NCBI GenBank assembly: GCA_022578605.1
Contig: MU394083.1
Span: 1-64,000, forward strand
Source: Camillea tinctor
Lineage: Eukaryota > Ascomycota > Sordariomycetes > Xylariales > Xylariaceae
Direction of reading: 5' to 3'
Length of the DNA: 64,000 bases
Positions within the stretch are counted from its first letter, which is position 1. The number at the start of each line of letters is the position of its first letter. The translations under genes and the position numbers were made by a program. Below are positions 22,120-32,687 of the stretch, in pieces. The notes under the pieces were generated by a model. The model was not told the DNA's origin, ran no database searches, and was given only the letters and a program-made list of their open reading frames with translations.

Positions 22120-22949
22120 TAGCACTTGGATTTATATGATGCCTTGGAGATCTAGTGCCCACGTATCTAGCGTTTAGATTTATACGTTACCTGTTTAATA
22201 TATCCAGGAACTTTCTTATTTTCTTCATAAGCCCTGGCAGTATGTATGTTTAATGGCACCGCTTGTACATGGAAGTGATAGTCCTACTGTATAGGTTTTA
22301 CTAAGCCCTTTGAGGTAGACGATTTGTATTCTTAAGACAAGGAATAGGAAGCAGTAGAACAATTGGGACTAGCCTTAAGATTATGTTTTTAACAACAGAC
22401 AGGTCAGTACGATCGAACAGTCTATTCTCTAAGCACGATGTAAAACATATTTGCCCACGTGAAATATAAAAACATGTTAAATAATGCATAAGTGCCTAGG
22501 TGCTGCCTTATATGTAATGTCATACATGATGTGGGGGTTAACCCCCTCCACACACAGGCTCTGGGCACAACGGGATATATTGCCGTGCTATGGAGCTATA
22601 TGTGTGTGTGTGTGAGAGAGAGATAAATAATGCTGAAACCCAAAAAGGGGACTAAATACTAGGTCCTGCTAAGTCATTCTGACGTAACACATGAAGTTCT
22701 CAATGTGATAATTATCTTAGATCATTTATAATTTCTGTTTACTTGGTCACTTTAGTCATTATTTTGGTTTATATGGATGGAGACAAAGTGAGGTTATTTA
22801 ATTTCGTCTAAATAATGTGGACTGTAAATCAGATGGTAGAGTCTGATATTGTTGTATGTCTGTAAGTTACTGGATTATCGCTTATATATATATGAATGGT
22901 TTACAGACACATAAAAGATTAATTCTTAAACTATCGATTTACGAAGCAG

Positions 22950-22968
22950 AAGGGGGACGAGCCCCCTT
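22950..22968. repeat. GC-rich hairpin with a five-base loop in AT-rich DNA
   Basis: AAGGGGG, loop ACGAG, CCCCCTT: seven perfect pairs around a pentanucleotide loop. On the minus strand the loop reads CTCGT. The size matches the hairpins of the 25.6-34.3 kb island, but the loop sequence does not fit their consensus. It is followed at 23003-23018 by a second weak hairpin (TGGGGC, TTAC, GCTCCA). Confidence 0.5.
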
Positions 22969-24469
22969 ATATACACAAAATAGTGGGGCTTACGCTCCAG
23001 GGTGCCAATATCTCTAGGTCACGTGATCACCCCATATGTACCTATGCTCTTGGGGATGCCTTCATACCCGACATGGATCAAATTATTTCGAATTATATAA
23101 ACTCAAATATGGAGAATATACTGTTATCATCTAAATATACACAATGAATTAGTTTTATATATAACACCGTCAATGTGGCTGACTGCTTTAAACCTACGTC
23201 CACTAGCACTTTCTGTCACACACTAGGAATAGGTAAAGGTACCTTGCGTAGTTCCTATTAAACAAGTCTCAACTACTATGTAGGATAGCTTAAGGATCTA
23301 TTTGCTAATGCTTTCAAAGAAATAACGACTCAAAGTAGTGGTAGCTACTGCCAACTAGGAGGTTTAATTGTACAAATCCCAGGGAAGGCGTTAACAATAC
23401 CAAGAGATCAATAAAGGAAGGATGGTCTAGCATGGCAAGAGAGTTTTAGTTACTTTTAATGATAATAATTGAAGTAGTTCCTAACTTGGACCCCATCTGG
23501 ATTTGTACTGGTAACTACTATGTATGCAGATATTCAACACAATGATAATGCATAGAGCCAGGCACAACATCTACAACCCTTACTTTAATATATGCAGATC
23601 AACAGTCGTGATCAAAAACGGTACGTGAACTGGTGAGAAGAGAGTAGCTGGAAATATAAACCTATTCTTCCCTGTGATGTAACATTGTAATCCCTAGTCT
23701 ACGTCTCCCAAATGTACAATCTCAGTGCAGTCCCTTTCACTCTGATGTAAGAACCAATATTCACAAAGCAGTTAATTCTATCTATCATCTTATATAAACC
23801 TGTAGACCATTCATGTAATCTGCTGTTTTATTTCCGTCTTATGATAAGAGGATGTAGACAGTCATCCTTAATCTAGTATAACCGTAGGTTCTCTTTTCCA
23901 CAATGCTATGCTCCTATGTGGTAATAATGAATAGAAAACCACATACATGATCTCCTGATCCATGTGCAGCTACGTATCTAAGTAAGGGTACAAGACATAT
24001 TAGCAGAGGACCTTTTGCGCAGTACCGTGTAAATACCAATACCTTATATCATACCACAAGTGACTGAATATAGACGTATACCTAGGTACTTTTCAAAATA
24101 AAACCTCATAATGGCAAGTCATGATCAATGCAATAGGATACGTACCTAGGTACACATCATCAATAACTACTTCCTTGTACCTTCATTACTGCAGGTTCTT
24201 CAAGTACCATGTACCGTGCAGCAGAATCCAGAATCTACCAGCTGCTGACTGACATTGTTCCATAATTCAACCCGCCGATGTTTGCCTACCAGACGCGTTG
24301 CTATGAAACGTGGTGGTTTGCCCCTATTTCCATAACAACGCCGACAGCTGTCATTACTGCACAATACGCTTGACAATAGGCAATGGAACAATACAATAGC
24401 ACAACAATAGAAGCTGTAGCAAACGCCGACAAACACTAGGGTTTCCCGTCCTCGCTTAGGTTTCTGGGG

Positions 24470-25434
24470 TGGTATATATTCATGGCTCTCCCCTCCCAAT
24501 CTCTCACACTTCCTCCCATCCTCCCTCTCTTTCTCATACTCACCCACACACCCACATCCACATACCACCCACAACCATTCACCCTAATCCCTCCTCTTCC
24601 TAACCCATTGATCATAACAAAGATCACAACATTGATCTTTCCTAATCACAAATAATTTAATATCCTAAAGTCAGTCTTCTCTGGTAAGTATTCCCTTTTC
24701 ATTTTCTTTTCCCTTTTGCAACGGTTTCTTGTTCCATCCACCTTCTCTTGTTTACATTCTTTTCCTTCACCATCGCGCTCCCACTTCCACATACACATTA
24801 TTATCATATCGGTACCATTATATCATTACCATACTGTTATCACTCTTCATGAACCCCAAGAGCCATAATATTGTGCCAACACTCCTACTACCCAGTTCAT
24901 CTTGCTGTCGCACCCCAAGCTACCCACGCCCTGTTATGTTCGCACAATGAACATACACCTCACCTGTATGTCTATTCTTATGTTGTCATGTTGGCCTTCG
25001 GGCATACTCATTAACAATGTCGCGTTCCTATTGCGATGCCCTGTTCTTTCCACTCATTAAAACCCATGCTAACAATTAAACACAGCTCAAATAATTGCCG
25101 TTTGCAGCTGTGAGTTCTGTTTTTTTATTCGCAAGTGGTTTCCATAACGCGACCTGTTGCCCAAGTCCTCTCATTGTTTTTTTCACTGAGGCTTTCCACC
25201 GCTCACTCCCCTCCTACCCCGCCAAACCAACCTCATCCTCAAGTATTAACTCTATCTTCAATGCAGGGGAGCAGTGCCTTCAGGATGGATCGATTCCCTG
25301 GGCAATAAAATAACTAAAAGCATAAGACAACAAGGTATGTAGCTAACTACACCCATAACATATGCAAGATTATTTCAGCTGTACTGACCTAATTGCTAAT
25401 TAACAGAGATGCTCTCTTAAACCGAGTCATCCCA
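24470..25434 (+). promoter_or_regulatory. CT-rich promoter and intron-containing 5' leader candidate
   Basis: From about 24480 to 24600 the plus strand is strongly pyrimidine-rich, as in strong fungal promoters. Possible leader introns follow: donor GTAAGT at 24685 with an acceptor near 25085, and donor GTATGT at 25335 with acceptor TTAACAG at 25401-25407. These lead to the ATG at 25436. This reads like the 5' end of a normal protein-coding gene; none of it is proven to be transcribed. Confidence 0.4.
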
Positions 25435-25435
25435 A

Positions 25436-25566
25436 TGTCAAAGTTCTACGATAATCTTCGTCCACCACCTGAACAAGTGAGTTTACATTAATGTTATACA
25501 TTTGACAAAGCAATAAAATACTGACAACATGATAAGGCACGTAGCTCTTATGATATATCATCATAA
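25436..25566 (+). CDS. Short ORF (about 23 codons), possible truncated gene at the island edge
   Basis: ATG at about 25436 opens a frame beginning MSKFYDNLRPPPEQ. It is interrupted by a GTGAGT donor and a branch/acceptor (ACTGACAACATGATAAG), and then encodes ARSSYDISS before a stop. Spliced, it gives only 23 residues. The strong upstream leader and the abrupt change to GC-rich repeat DNA at about 25575 suggest that the island was inserted into the gene and cut off its remainder. It could also be a genuine micropeptide or a chance ORF. Family unknown. Confidence 0.3.
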
Positions 25567-25962
25567 TGCTATGTGGAGGAGGGGTTATCTGCTTGATTTC
25601 CTTCCTAACTTAAAGCTGCTAAGTCAGAATTCATGAACGGGCCTGCTATGGCAGGGCAGTGTCCCATTCATCACCCTAGTAAGTGGATAATGGAGAACCC
25701 TTTGTTTCTATGTGAGGGCGTTTACTAACTATAATGTGCAGAATCAGACCTGAGCTCACTAAGGGGGGACTCAGTGTTGCTCCTAAATTCATAATCACCC
25801 CACCGACTCTCCATCAGGTGGCGGCTCCTATTTCAATCGGCGATATATCGATATATCCTCATAACCTACAGGTGGCTGTTTCTGTCGACGGTGGAATCCT
25901 AAATAATCATAATCCGCCGAGATGACGCCCACCCCTCCTAAGATGCATCACCATGCCCGGGA

Positions 25963-25993
25963 CCCCCATCTATACTGCTTGTGTAGATGGGGG
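25963..25993 (+). repeat. Island hairpin, 13-bp stem, loop TGCTT
   Basis: CCCCCATCTATAC, loop TGCTT (25976-25980), GTGTAGATGGGGG. Twelve Watson-Crick pairs plus one T.G wobble; the longest pentaloop hairpin in the island. Its stem sequence is unrelated to the GGC...GCC type further right, yet the loop is the same. Confidence 0.9.
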
Positions 25994-26165
25994 GGTAATA
26001 TATCATTATTTCCTAACTGCAGACACGAACCCTCTGGCATGATAAACCGGGACCAGCACAGAAGTGAGGTTCACATAGGCCGCCGATGCCACATCCAGCG
26101 GGAATGTCTGTGGGGCCGTAATGCGGTCCAAGGCTGATTGCCTTGACCTGCAAAGATAAAGATCA

Positions 26166-26222
26166 CCTCAAAAACGGGGTTGAAGTGACAGATAGGTAAC
26201 CACTTCAACCCCATTTTCGAGG
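26166..26222. repeat. 22-bp inverted repeat, 13-bp loop
   Basis: Arms 26166-26187 and 26201-26222 pair at 20 of 22 positions, and both mismatches are transitions. The loop does not contain the TGCTT pentamer. One of several longer palindromes in the left third of the island. Confidence 0.9.
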
Positions 26223-26346
26223 TCGACCATTTTATCGTCGATTGCCTGGGTCTTCACCTCCGCCGGCTGACTGCTTGTCTGTCGGTGGATCCTAAAGGCA
26301 TATTGCCATTCATAACTGAGCTATCATAAGCCTAAGCACCTTGCTT

Positions 26347-26423
26347 CTGGCACATAGCATCAGCATGGTGAGTAAGTCACCAAAAAATGCATCGGTTCAC
26401 ACCATGCTGGTGCTGTGTGCCGG
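26347..26423. repeat. 24-bp inverted repeat
   Basis: Arms 26347-26370 and 26400-26423 pair along all 24 positions if three T.G wobbles are allowed (21 Watson-Crick). The loop is 29 bp. All differences are transitions, as expected if an originally perfect palindrome suffered cytosine deamination. Confidence 0.9.
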
Positions 26424-26745
26424 AGTCTTAAGCAAAGTGCATAAAATATCAGCCAGCCCTGCTTGGGTCTAGGCCAGATTACACTTAAATGATAGGGGGG
26501 AGTGGTTCTCCTAATCCATAAGGAGTCGGGTCTAGGACCCACCAGGCTCGCGACTGTAGCTGCCTGCGTGGCCTAAATAACTTCCTAATTTACTCTATCA
26601 AGGGCTCCTAGGAGCGTAGGGGTGCTTCCCCATGCAAACCTCCTAAGTTAAGAGAGGTAAGATATCCATTCCCGTTGATCACACCAGCAACAGAGTTACT
26701 AACCTTGCTTTTCCATAGGGTCCTCTTAACCCGTTGATGGCTATA

Positions 26746-26772
26746 TGCCATTGGTGTGCTTCACCATTGGCA
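26746..26772 (+). repeat. Island hairpin, 11-bp stem, loop TGCTT
   Basis: TGCCATTGGTG, loop TGCTT (26757-26761), CACCATTGGCA: ten of eleven pairs. A GTCGTTGCTGG/CCAGCAACGAC inverted repeat lies just downstream (about 26785 and 26865). Confidence 0.9.
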
Positions 26773-27470
26773 TCCTCGGTTTCGTCGTTGCTGGTCCATA
26801 TAAACAAAAATTCCTAATTTCATAATTTCCCTAAGTAATCGGTCCAGCCCGTCGTAAAGCTGGCCCCAGCAACGACGAGCCACGATGACGGCAGCGTCAG
26901 GCAGTGAACCCTGGCGTAAGCTTTAGTCGTGGCCTTCAGCTCTGGAGGTTATTTGCTCTGGTTCCTCTGCCCGGTCATGAGCAGACCGCAGGTGCTGCAC
27001 CAAACTAGGTGCTCAGCATCAGCCGTCCGCCCCCTTGACACCGGAAAAATGGGGCAAAAGGGACAATGCCCCTGGTGCAAGAGGGCAGGCTGGCGGCAGG
27101 TGCTAAGCACCCACAGCCTCGTCCAGCACTTACGTTCCATACACGACTGGGCTGGGGAATCCGAGCAAATCACTCGAGCCGCTGTGACCTTATAAATCCA
27201 TAATTGCGTACCGAAGGTGCCGGGCCAAGGTATGTATACGACAACACCCTCGATTCCACAACGTGAAGAAAGTGCTAACCAGTGTAATGGAGGGTAAAAT
27301 AGACGACCCCGGAGTTGGTTCCAATCCAACCAGACCGGCAAAAGAGTGCTGATTGCACCATTACCCTTGTGAGGATCCCGGATTAGGCGTCTACCATGGC
27401 CCTGTGCCCTTCGAAGAGGAGAAAGCTGAATGCTGTAGAGGACGAGGGCGCCAGCAATAACTTTCCTAAG

Positions 27471-27557
27471 ATGACGACGGCGGGGATGAGGACGTCATCA
27501 GGATGATCCAGGAGCCTCATCTACCCGGTAGAGTCCTCATCCCAGCTGCTGTGTCAT
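27471..27557. repeat. Imperfect inverted repeat around GGGATGAGGAC
   Basis: The arm starting at 27471 and its partner ending at 27557 share an 11-bp perfect block (GGGATGAGGAC/GTCCTCATCCC) and an outer ATGAC/GTCAT block, separated by a 2-bp length difference. The intervening loop is about 39 bp. Confidence 0.75.
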
Positions 27558-27866
27558 CATAACTTCAAAACATAAACGAGGACCTTAATAGCGGCAGGAC
27601 CCGTCCGACCCAGAGTGGGCGACTGGATCGAGACCGGTATCTCGACAGTGGCAGTCGGCCGTCTGTCAGGATAGCCCTCAGAACTACCTCAACGGTAAGG
27701 ATTGGTTTCATTGGCTGCTTGCCTGGGGCGTTCTAACGGGCGGTCACTATTTGTGGCGACACTGCCGAAAGGGCTACAAGGCTGGTCAGATGTGTGCGGG
27801 GGAGGGCAGTCATAACCATGGTCCACAGAGGTGTCCACAAGCCTCTTTGTGATATGGAGGACGGCC

Positions 27867-27950
27867 GTATTGGCGTATGCAGCCGACGCCATGATCTGAG
27901 CGAGGAAGCAGCGAAACAATCGGTTTTGCGCCGGTTACATACGCCAATAC
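27867..27950. repeat. 23-bp inverted repeat
   Basis: Arms 27867-27889 and 27928-27950 match at 20 of 23 positions and all three differences are transitions. The shared core is GTATTGGCGTATG. The spacer is 38 bp. Confidence 0.9.
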
Positions 27951-28040
27951 ACCCGTTTGCGCGTGTAGACATCCTTGTTGCGGTCCAGTCCTGCCCCCCC
28001 CTTTTCCCAATGCCGGTATGGTTGATGTTGACCGGTGATC

Positions 28041-28057
28041 CACGGCTGCTTGCCGTG
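28041..28057 (+). repeat. Island hairpin CACGGC-TGCTT-GCCGTG
   Basis: Six perfect pairs enclose the TGCTT loop (28047-28051). The two inner pairs are the GGC...GCC type shared by most copies, while the outer pairs differ from other copies and are compensated. Confidence 0.9.
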
Positions 28058-28395
28058 AAGGTTATCGGTATGAGATAAAGTGGAATGAAAAATCAGAACC
28101 CTTTGGGCACCTGATACGGGAGTTTCGTTAAGATGGAACACAACGTAACGCTCCCAAAGCTACATTGTGATCCATCTTGACAAAGCTTCAAAGGCTATAT
28201 GCCAAAGCCTGCCCCAAGCTCACCAGGGGCTATCTCTTGAAATAACCATAAATTTCCTAATGGATGGGCCCCCAAGCCGAGTGCTGGGTTTGCCCTCCTT
28301 TATGGAGTCCTAAATGGGAGTACAGCCAGATACGGGGACGTGGGGAGGAGAGTAATCGAGCTCACCGTCCAAGGGACAGCGCCTTTCCAGGGTAT

Positions 28396-28419
28396 GGAGA
28401 CGGTTTATGAGCCGTCTCC
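28396..28419. repeat. 8-bp perfect hairpin GGAGACGG/CCGTCTCC
   Basis: Perfect arms 28396-28403 and 28412-28419 with an 8-base loop (TTTATGAG). Not of the pentaloop family; part of the palindrome-rich character of the island. Confidence 0.85.
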
Positions 28420-31135
28420 ACGGCGAAAAGTGTCGCGTCTCGAGTTTCTCCACTCACCATGCTGGTACGGGGTGCTTCCCTTCCCAGCCTCCCCATCTAA
28501 ATAATTTCCTAATTAATGTCCTCTTAATCCGGCAATGCCAGCCGCTAAACTCTTGGAACTCCGGGAGTCCTGGATTGTGGGCTGGAGGATGCTCTGATTG
28601 AGCTTCTCTACGCCGCACGGTTGGAAAGGGGAGTCGGTTCAAATCACAGACCAAGCCAGGGCCCTGGCGGAGCACAACGTCTAGGCCCGCCCGGCTCCTC
28701 CCTGCCGCTACAACCACCGAGAATCCGACTACGGCAGAGGAAGATTGTCTCTTCGCCAGACAGGATAGTCCCGGGCGGATTCTCCGGCGACATGAGTTTC
28801 GCGGCCCCCATGGGTGCCCGACCTCTTCCAGAGGTGGCTATAAGTCGGATATACAGAGATCCATACGTGGGGCTCACGTTTAGAAACCGACCGGGGTTCA
28901 AGGTCTGTTGGGTGCGTCCCATCAGCCTACTTCCTCTTGGCTGGAGATTCATCCCCATCTCCATCTCAGACAAGGCCATGATAACCCCTATCTAAAGACG
29001 GGGCACCGGCGGCATGCCAGGTCCCCTTAAACAAATTCCCTTCTGTAACGGAACTCATCCAGCACCACAAGGACAGCCATTACTTCTGTAGGAAATGGGG
29101 TAGATACTTCTTCATCCACAAGGACTATACGAATCATCTGGTTACCAGTGACCGGCATCGCCTCCAGCGAAATCATAATATACCCCGTGTTGCCTCTCTC
29201 AGGCTTGCTTCCTGATTGGAAGTCTGTCCTAGAGAGAGGGAGTGGTCTTCAAGAATCGATGATCCTTCAAAGTCATCTCGAATGGCTGCCTGTTGGAACA
29301 TGGCGGATGGTCGAGTACCTAAGCCATGGTTCGAGTCATCCAAGACTCCGAAACCCAGGTAGATCGGACGGGCCATTTTACCCCCCGATCCAGGTCCGAA
29401 TAATGAGCAAGACGGCACCCAAGAAGGGGATGACGACGACGAAATCAAGGAGCGAGGGCCGTTGTAGTGGCCAGAGCCGGATGGCTATGAAATTGAGATC
29501 CAAGACTGCTTGTCTGGAGCTCCCACTTAATCTTTATGAGGCTAGGCACGCCTTGTCGGCGCCTATCTTGACCCCCAGCGGCCGCGTGCCTAGGGCCAAA
29601 ATAGATGTCGAAAAAGACAAAGTCCGGCTGGCTTGGGAGAGATGAAGTCGGCAGTCGACTATGAGGAGATGGCGCGACGGAGTCAGACTAAATGGATCCC
29701 TTTGAACGGGCGGTGCTTCCCCCTGGTGGAAGGGGAGACCGTGGATACCATAATCCTAAAGAAAGAAATCTCCTAACCAGCGCCCTCGCCGTCAGTAATC
29801 TCGAGTCAACTCCATAGTGAATATTGCTGAATAATTGGGATGGATATACGCTATGGAGTTGATTTCGTTAGCGGTATCCCGTCCTCCAGGCTACACTAAA
29901 GAGCTGAGAGGGTTGGAGGCACTCCAATGGCCGCGTGCCGGTGTCTCATGGGTCCTACTGGCTGCTTGCCATAAACCCCTAGCCGCCGTAGCTGGGGCGG
30001 CTGCTCCATCGAACGCCGTAACTTCCTAACCAAAAGCCCCGCCAGCTATGGCCTTCTAAAAACGACTTCCTAAAAGTGCAACAGTCCTGCGTGATCGGTC
30101 CGGCGCGTCCGACCTGTCGTGATATCAAGGCCGATGTGCCTGTGTCGATTCTAAGGATCATATCCGGCGGGACATGTCTTTAGAAGAACTGGAGAAGCCG
30201 TGTGCTGGTGTCTCATGGGTCTACTGGCCGCGTGCCTGGATTCCCAAACCCTGCAGCTGGGGTTGCCATGCCTGGTGGTGCTATCCAACTCTCGGGAAAC
30301 TACCCCAGACTCCAGTTGGGCGGTGGTCCCGCTGCATCTATAACCATAACTTCCTAACCAAAGATCCCGCCGGCGGTAGCTGGCCATAATCAAATACATG
30401 TCTCTAGAAGAACTAGAGCAGTCTCCCGTTGCATCCGTCCTATTGGCCGCGTGCCGAAGACCCCGCCACTCCGGCTAGTTGTCTGCTTGCCTGCTACAGC
30501 CGGATGCTGCTCCGGCGGCTAACCTCCTGGCCGCGTGCCAGTAACCACGGGTTAGGCGGTCTACTCCTCCAGCCTAGTTAGGGTGGCTATTCCTGCCGCT
30601 GCTTGCAGCTGGAGTAGCCACACCAGCTACTGCATTAGGGTGATGCCCGGGCCTGGATTCCCTCAAGGCTGCCCAGCTCCCGCTGCCATCCTCTCCTACA
30701 AGGCCAGGCACTCTCCCCTCTCCCATAAAAGCTAGGCAGCCTGCTTGAGAGGGAGTACACCGCCGCCTACGTGCCTACAGCCGCCTCTCCTGCCACTGGC
30801 TGCTTGCCGGTGGTCCTAGTTTGATGGTTCTAGGTTGCGGGGTGCTAGGCTGTCAGTCCTGGGCAGGGTGGTCCTGATTGACCAGCTGGGTGGTCGGCCC
30901 CCCGGCTGCGGGATCTGGTGCTCCTGCCACTGTCAACGCAGCCGGGGTGGCCCGCTGCTATCTCTGGCCATGTCTCTGCCCATGCCTGAGCTGGAGCGGC
31001 CAACACCCGGGTCCTACAAGGGCAGGCACTCTCCCTTCTACCGCGGAAGCTGGCGTGGCTCTGCTGTCACCGGCATCCCAGCTGCATCCCAGCTGAGGCT
31101 GCCACTGCCAGCATGCCCCCTAGCTGCCTCTCCTG

Positions 31136-31156
31136 CCACTGGCTGCTTGCCAGTGG
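31136..31156 (+). repeat. Island hairpin CCACTGGC-TGCTT-GCCAGTGG
   Basis: Eight perfect pairs around TGCTT. The identical hairpin recurs at 32299-32319. Relatives at 30793, 31448 and 32597 carry ACTGGC/GCCGGT (wobble) or one mismatch, and the copy at 32446-32464 carries CACCGGC/GCCGGTG, i.e. both arms changed together. Confidence 0.95.
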
Positions 31157-32445
31157 TCCTGGATCGACTAGCCGGGCGACCAACCCCCATTTCTCTTGCC
31201 CTTGGCCCCGCCCCTGTTGCTGATGTGGCTGGGTGGCGCCACGAGCTGTCGCAGCCCAATCCAGGGGGCCTGCTTCCGCTACCCTCGACACCGTAGCCGG
31301 GACGTCGAACACCCGGTTCCCGCGAGGGCGAGCATCACTAGTTCTCCCTCAGGTGGGCGGCCTGCCCTCATCGTCACCGTCACTTCAGCTGGGGCGGCCA
31401 CATCACCCTATGTCTATTAGGTGGCCCGGTTTCTCCGCCCCTGCTTCCCACTGGCTGCTTGCCTGTGGTGCAAGGCAGACCAGCTGTGAGGCCTGCTGCT
31501 CCAGGTGTATCCGGTCCTCCCGTCACTCCTACTAGATGAGGCTGGGGAGGACTGGCGGAGCGAAGGCGGCCTGCCCCCGTCTACACTTCCACCGCAGCTA
31601 GGCCGAGTGCCGTTCCGGCTACTAGCCTCCTGGCCGCGTGCCAGTCAAACATCTCATTTCCTTAGAGTAGCTGGGCGGCCTGCCTCTGCTGCTGATGTTA
31701 TCCCAGCTGGAGCCCCTGCTCCCGCACTGGCCGCTACCATCACTTCCGCCGCAGCTGGGCCGAGTGCTGCACCCCCAGCTAGCCTCGTGGCTGCGTGCCA
31801 GTTGGCCACTTTGTGCTCAACTACCACAATAGGTGGCCTGCCTCCGCCTCTCCCCCACTGGCCGCGTGCCTAAGTTACAGTGGATTCACCGGCTGGGCAA
31901 CCGTGGACCCTCGCACCTCCTTTCCCTCCGGTGACTCCTGCCGGGTGCTGTGGCGGGGAGGGGGGCGGACGGCGATCCGAACTACCAGCTGGGTCCATCC
32001 CTACTCCCACCTAATCTGCCCCCTCAGCTGGGGTGGCCATCACCTACGTGCCAACCAGGCGGCCTGCCTCTGCCCACCCCACCTACTAGCTGCTTGCCAG
32101 TGGTCCTGGGTCGACCAGCTGGGAAACCGTTGACCCTCGCAGCGTCCGGCCCTCCCGTCGCCGCCATCGGGCGCTGCCGGGGGGCTACCCGAACTACCAG
32201 CTGGGTCCATTCCTACTACTGTTCCAGCTGGGCTGGTCGCCGCCCCCGCCCCATCGGGAGCGAACACCGCCAACAACATGGCTACCAGCGGCCTCCTCCC
32301 ACTGGCTGCTTGCCAGTGGTGTAGGATCGACCAACTGGGCGATCGACTCTCGCAGCGTCCGGTCCTCCTGTCACTCACATCATGGAGGGGACGGACGCTG
32401 CCGCTGTCCCAGCTGGGGCGATCACTACCCAAAGTCAAGATGTTA

Positions 32446-32464
32446 CACCGGCTGCTTGCCGGTG
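32446..32464 (+). repeat. Island hairpin CACCGGC-TGCTT-GCCGGTG
   Basis: Seven perfect pairs. Compared with the copies at 31136 and 32299, a T-A pair is replaced by a C-G pair in both arms: a compensatory change that keeps the stem. Confidence 0.95.
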
Positions 32465-32644
32465 GTTCAAGACCGACAGTTGGGCGGTTGACCCCTGCTT
32501 CGACACCGAGCCCCCCTGTTACTTCTACCGTAGCGGGGATGATCGCTCTCGCTATTCCAGCTGGGGCGGCCATCGCTTGCAACAACCGAAAGACTGACTG
32601 GCTGCTTGCCGGTGGTCCGGGATCGACTAGCTGGGCAGTTGACC

Positions 32645-32687
32645 CCCGCTACGGCATGGAGCCCCCCGTTACTCCTACCGTAGCGGG
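32645..32687. repeat. 10-bp perfect inverted repeat CCCGCTACGG/CCGTAGCGGG
   Basis: Arms 32645-32654 and 32678-32687 with a 23-bp spacer. A sister unit about 150 bp upstream (around 32487-32540) keeps only the right arm, so the tandem units differ in palindrome integrity. Confidence 0.9.

Larger units (their letters stand above)
21187..24469. other. 3.3 kb gene-poor, AT-rich stretch
   Basis: No ORF with recognisable motifs. It contains the 15-bp tandem repeat at 22045-22119, a TG/GA microsatellite at 22601-22623, a perfect GGGGG-TTAA-CCCCC palindrome at 22533-22546, a 7-bp hairpin with loop ACGAG at 22950-22968, and CCTAGGT palindromes at about 21331, 21374, 21853, 22491, 24078 and 24142. This looks like decayed repeat or regulatory DNA. 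Confidence 0.5.
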
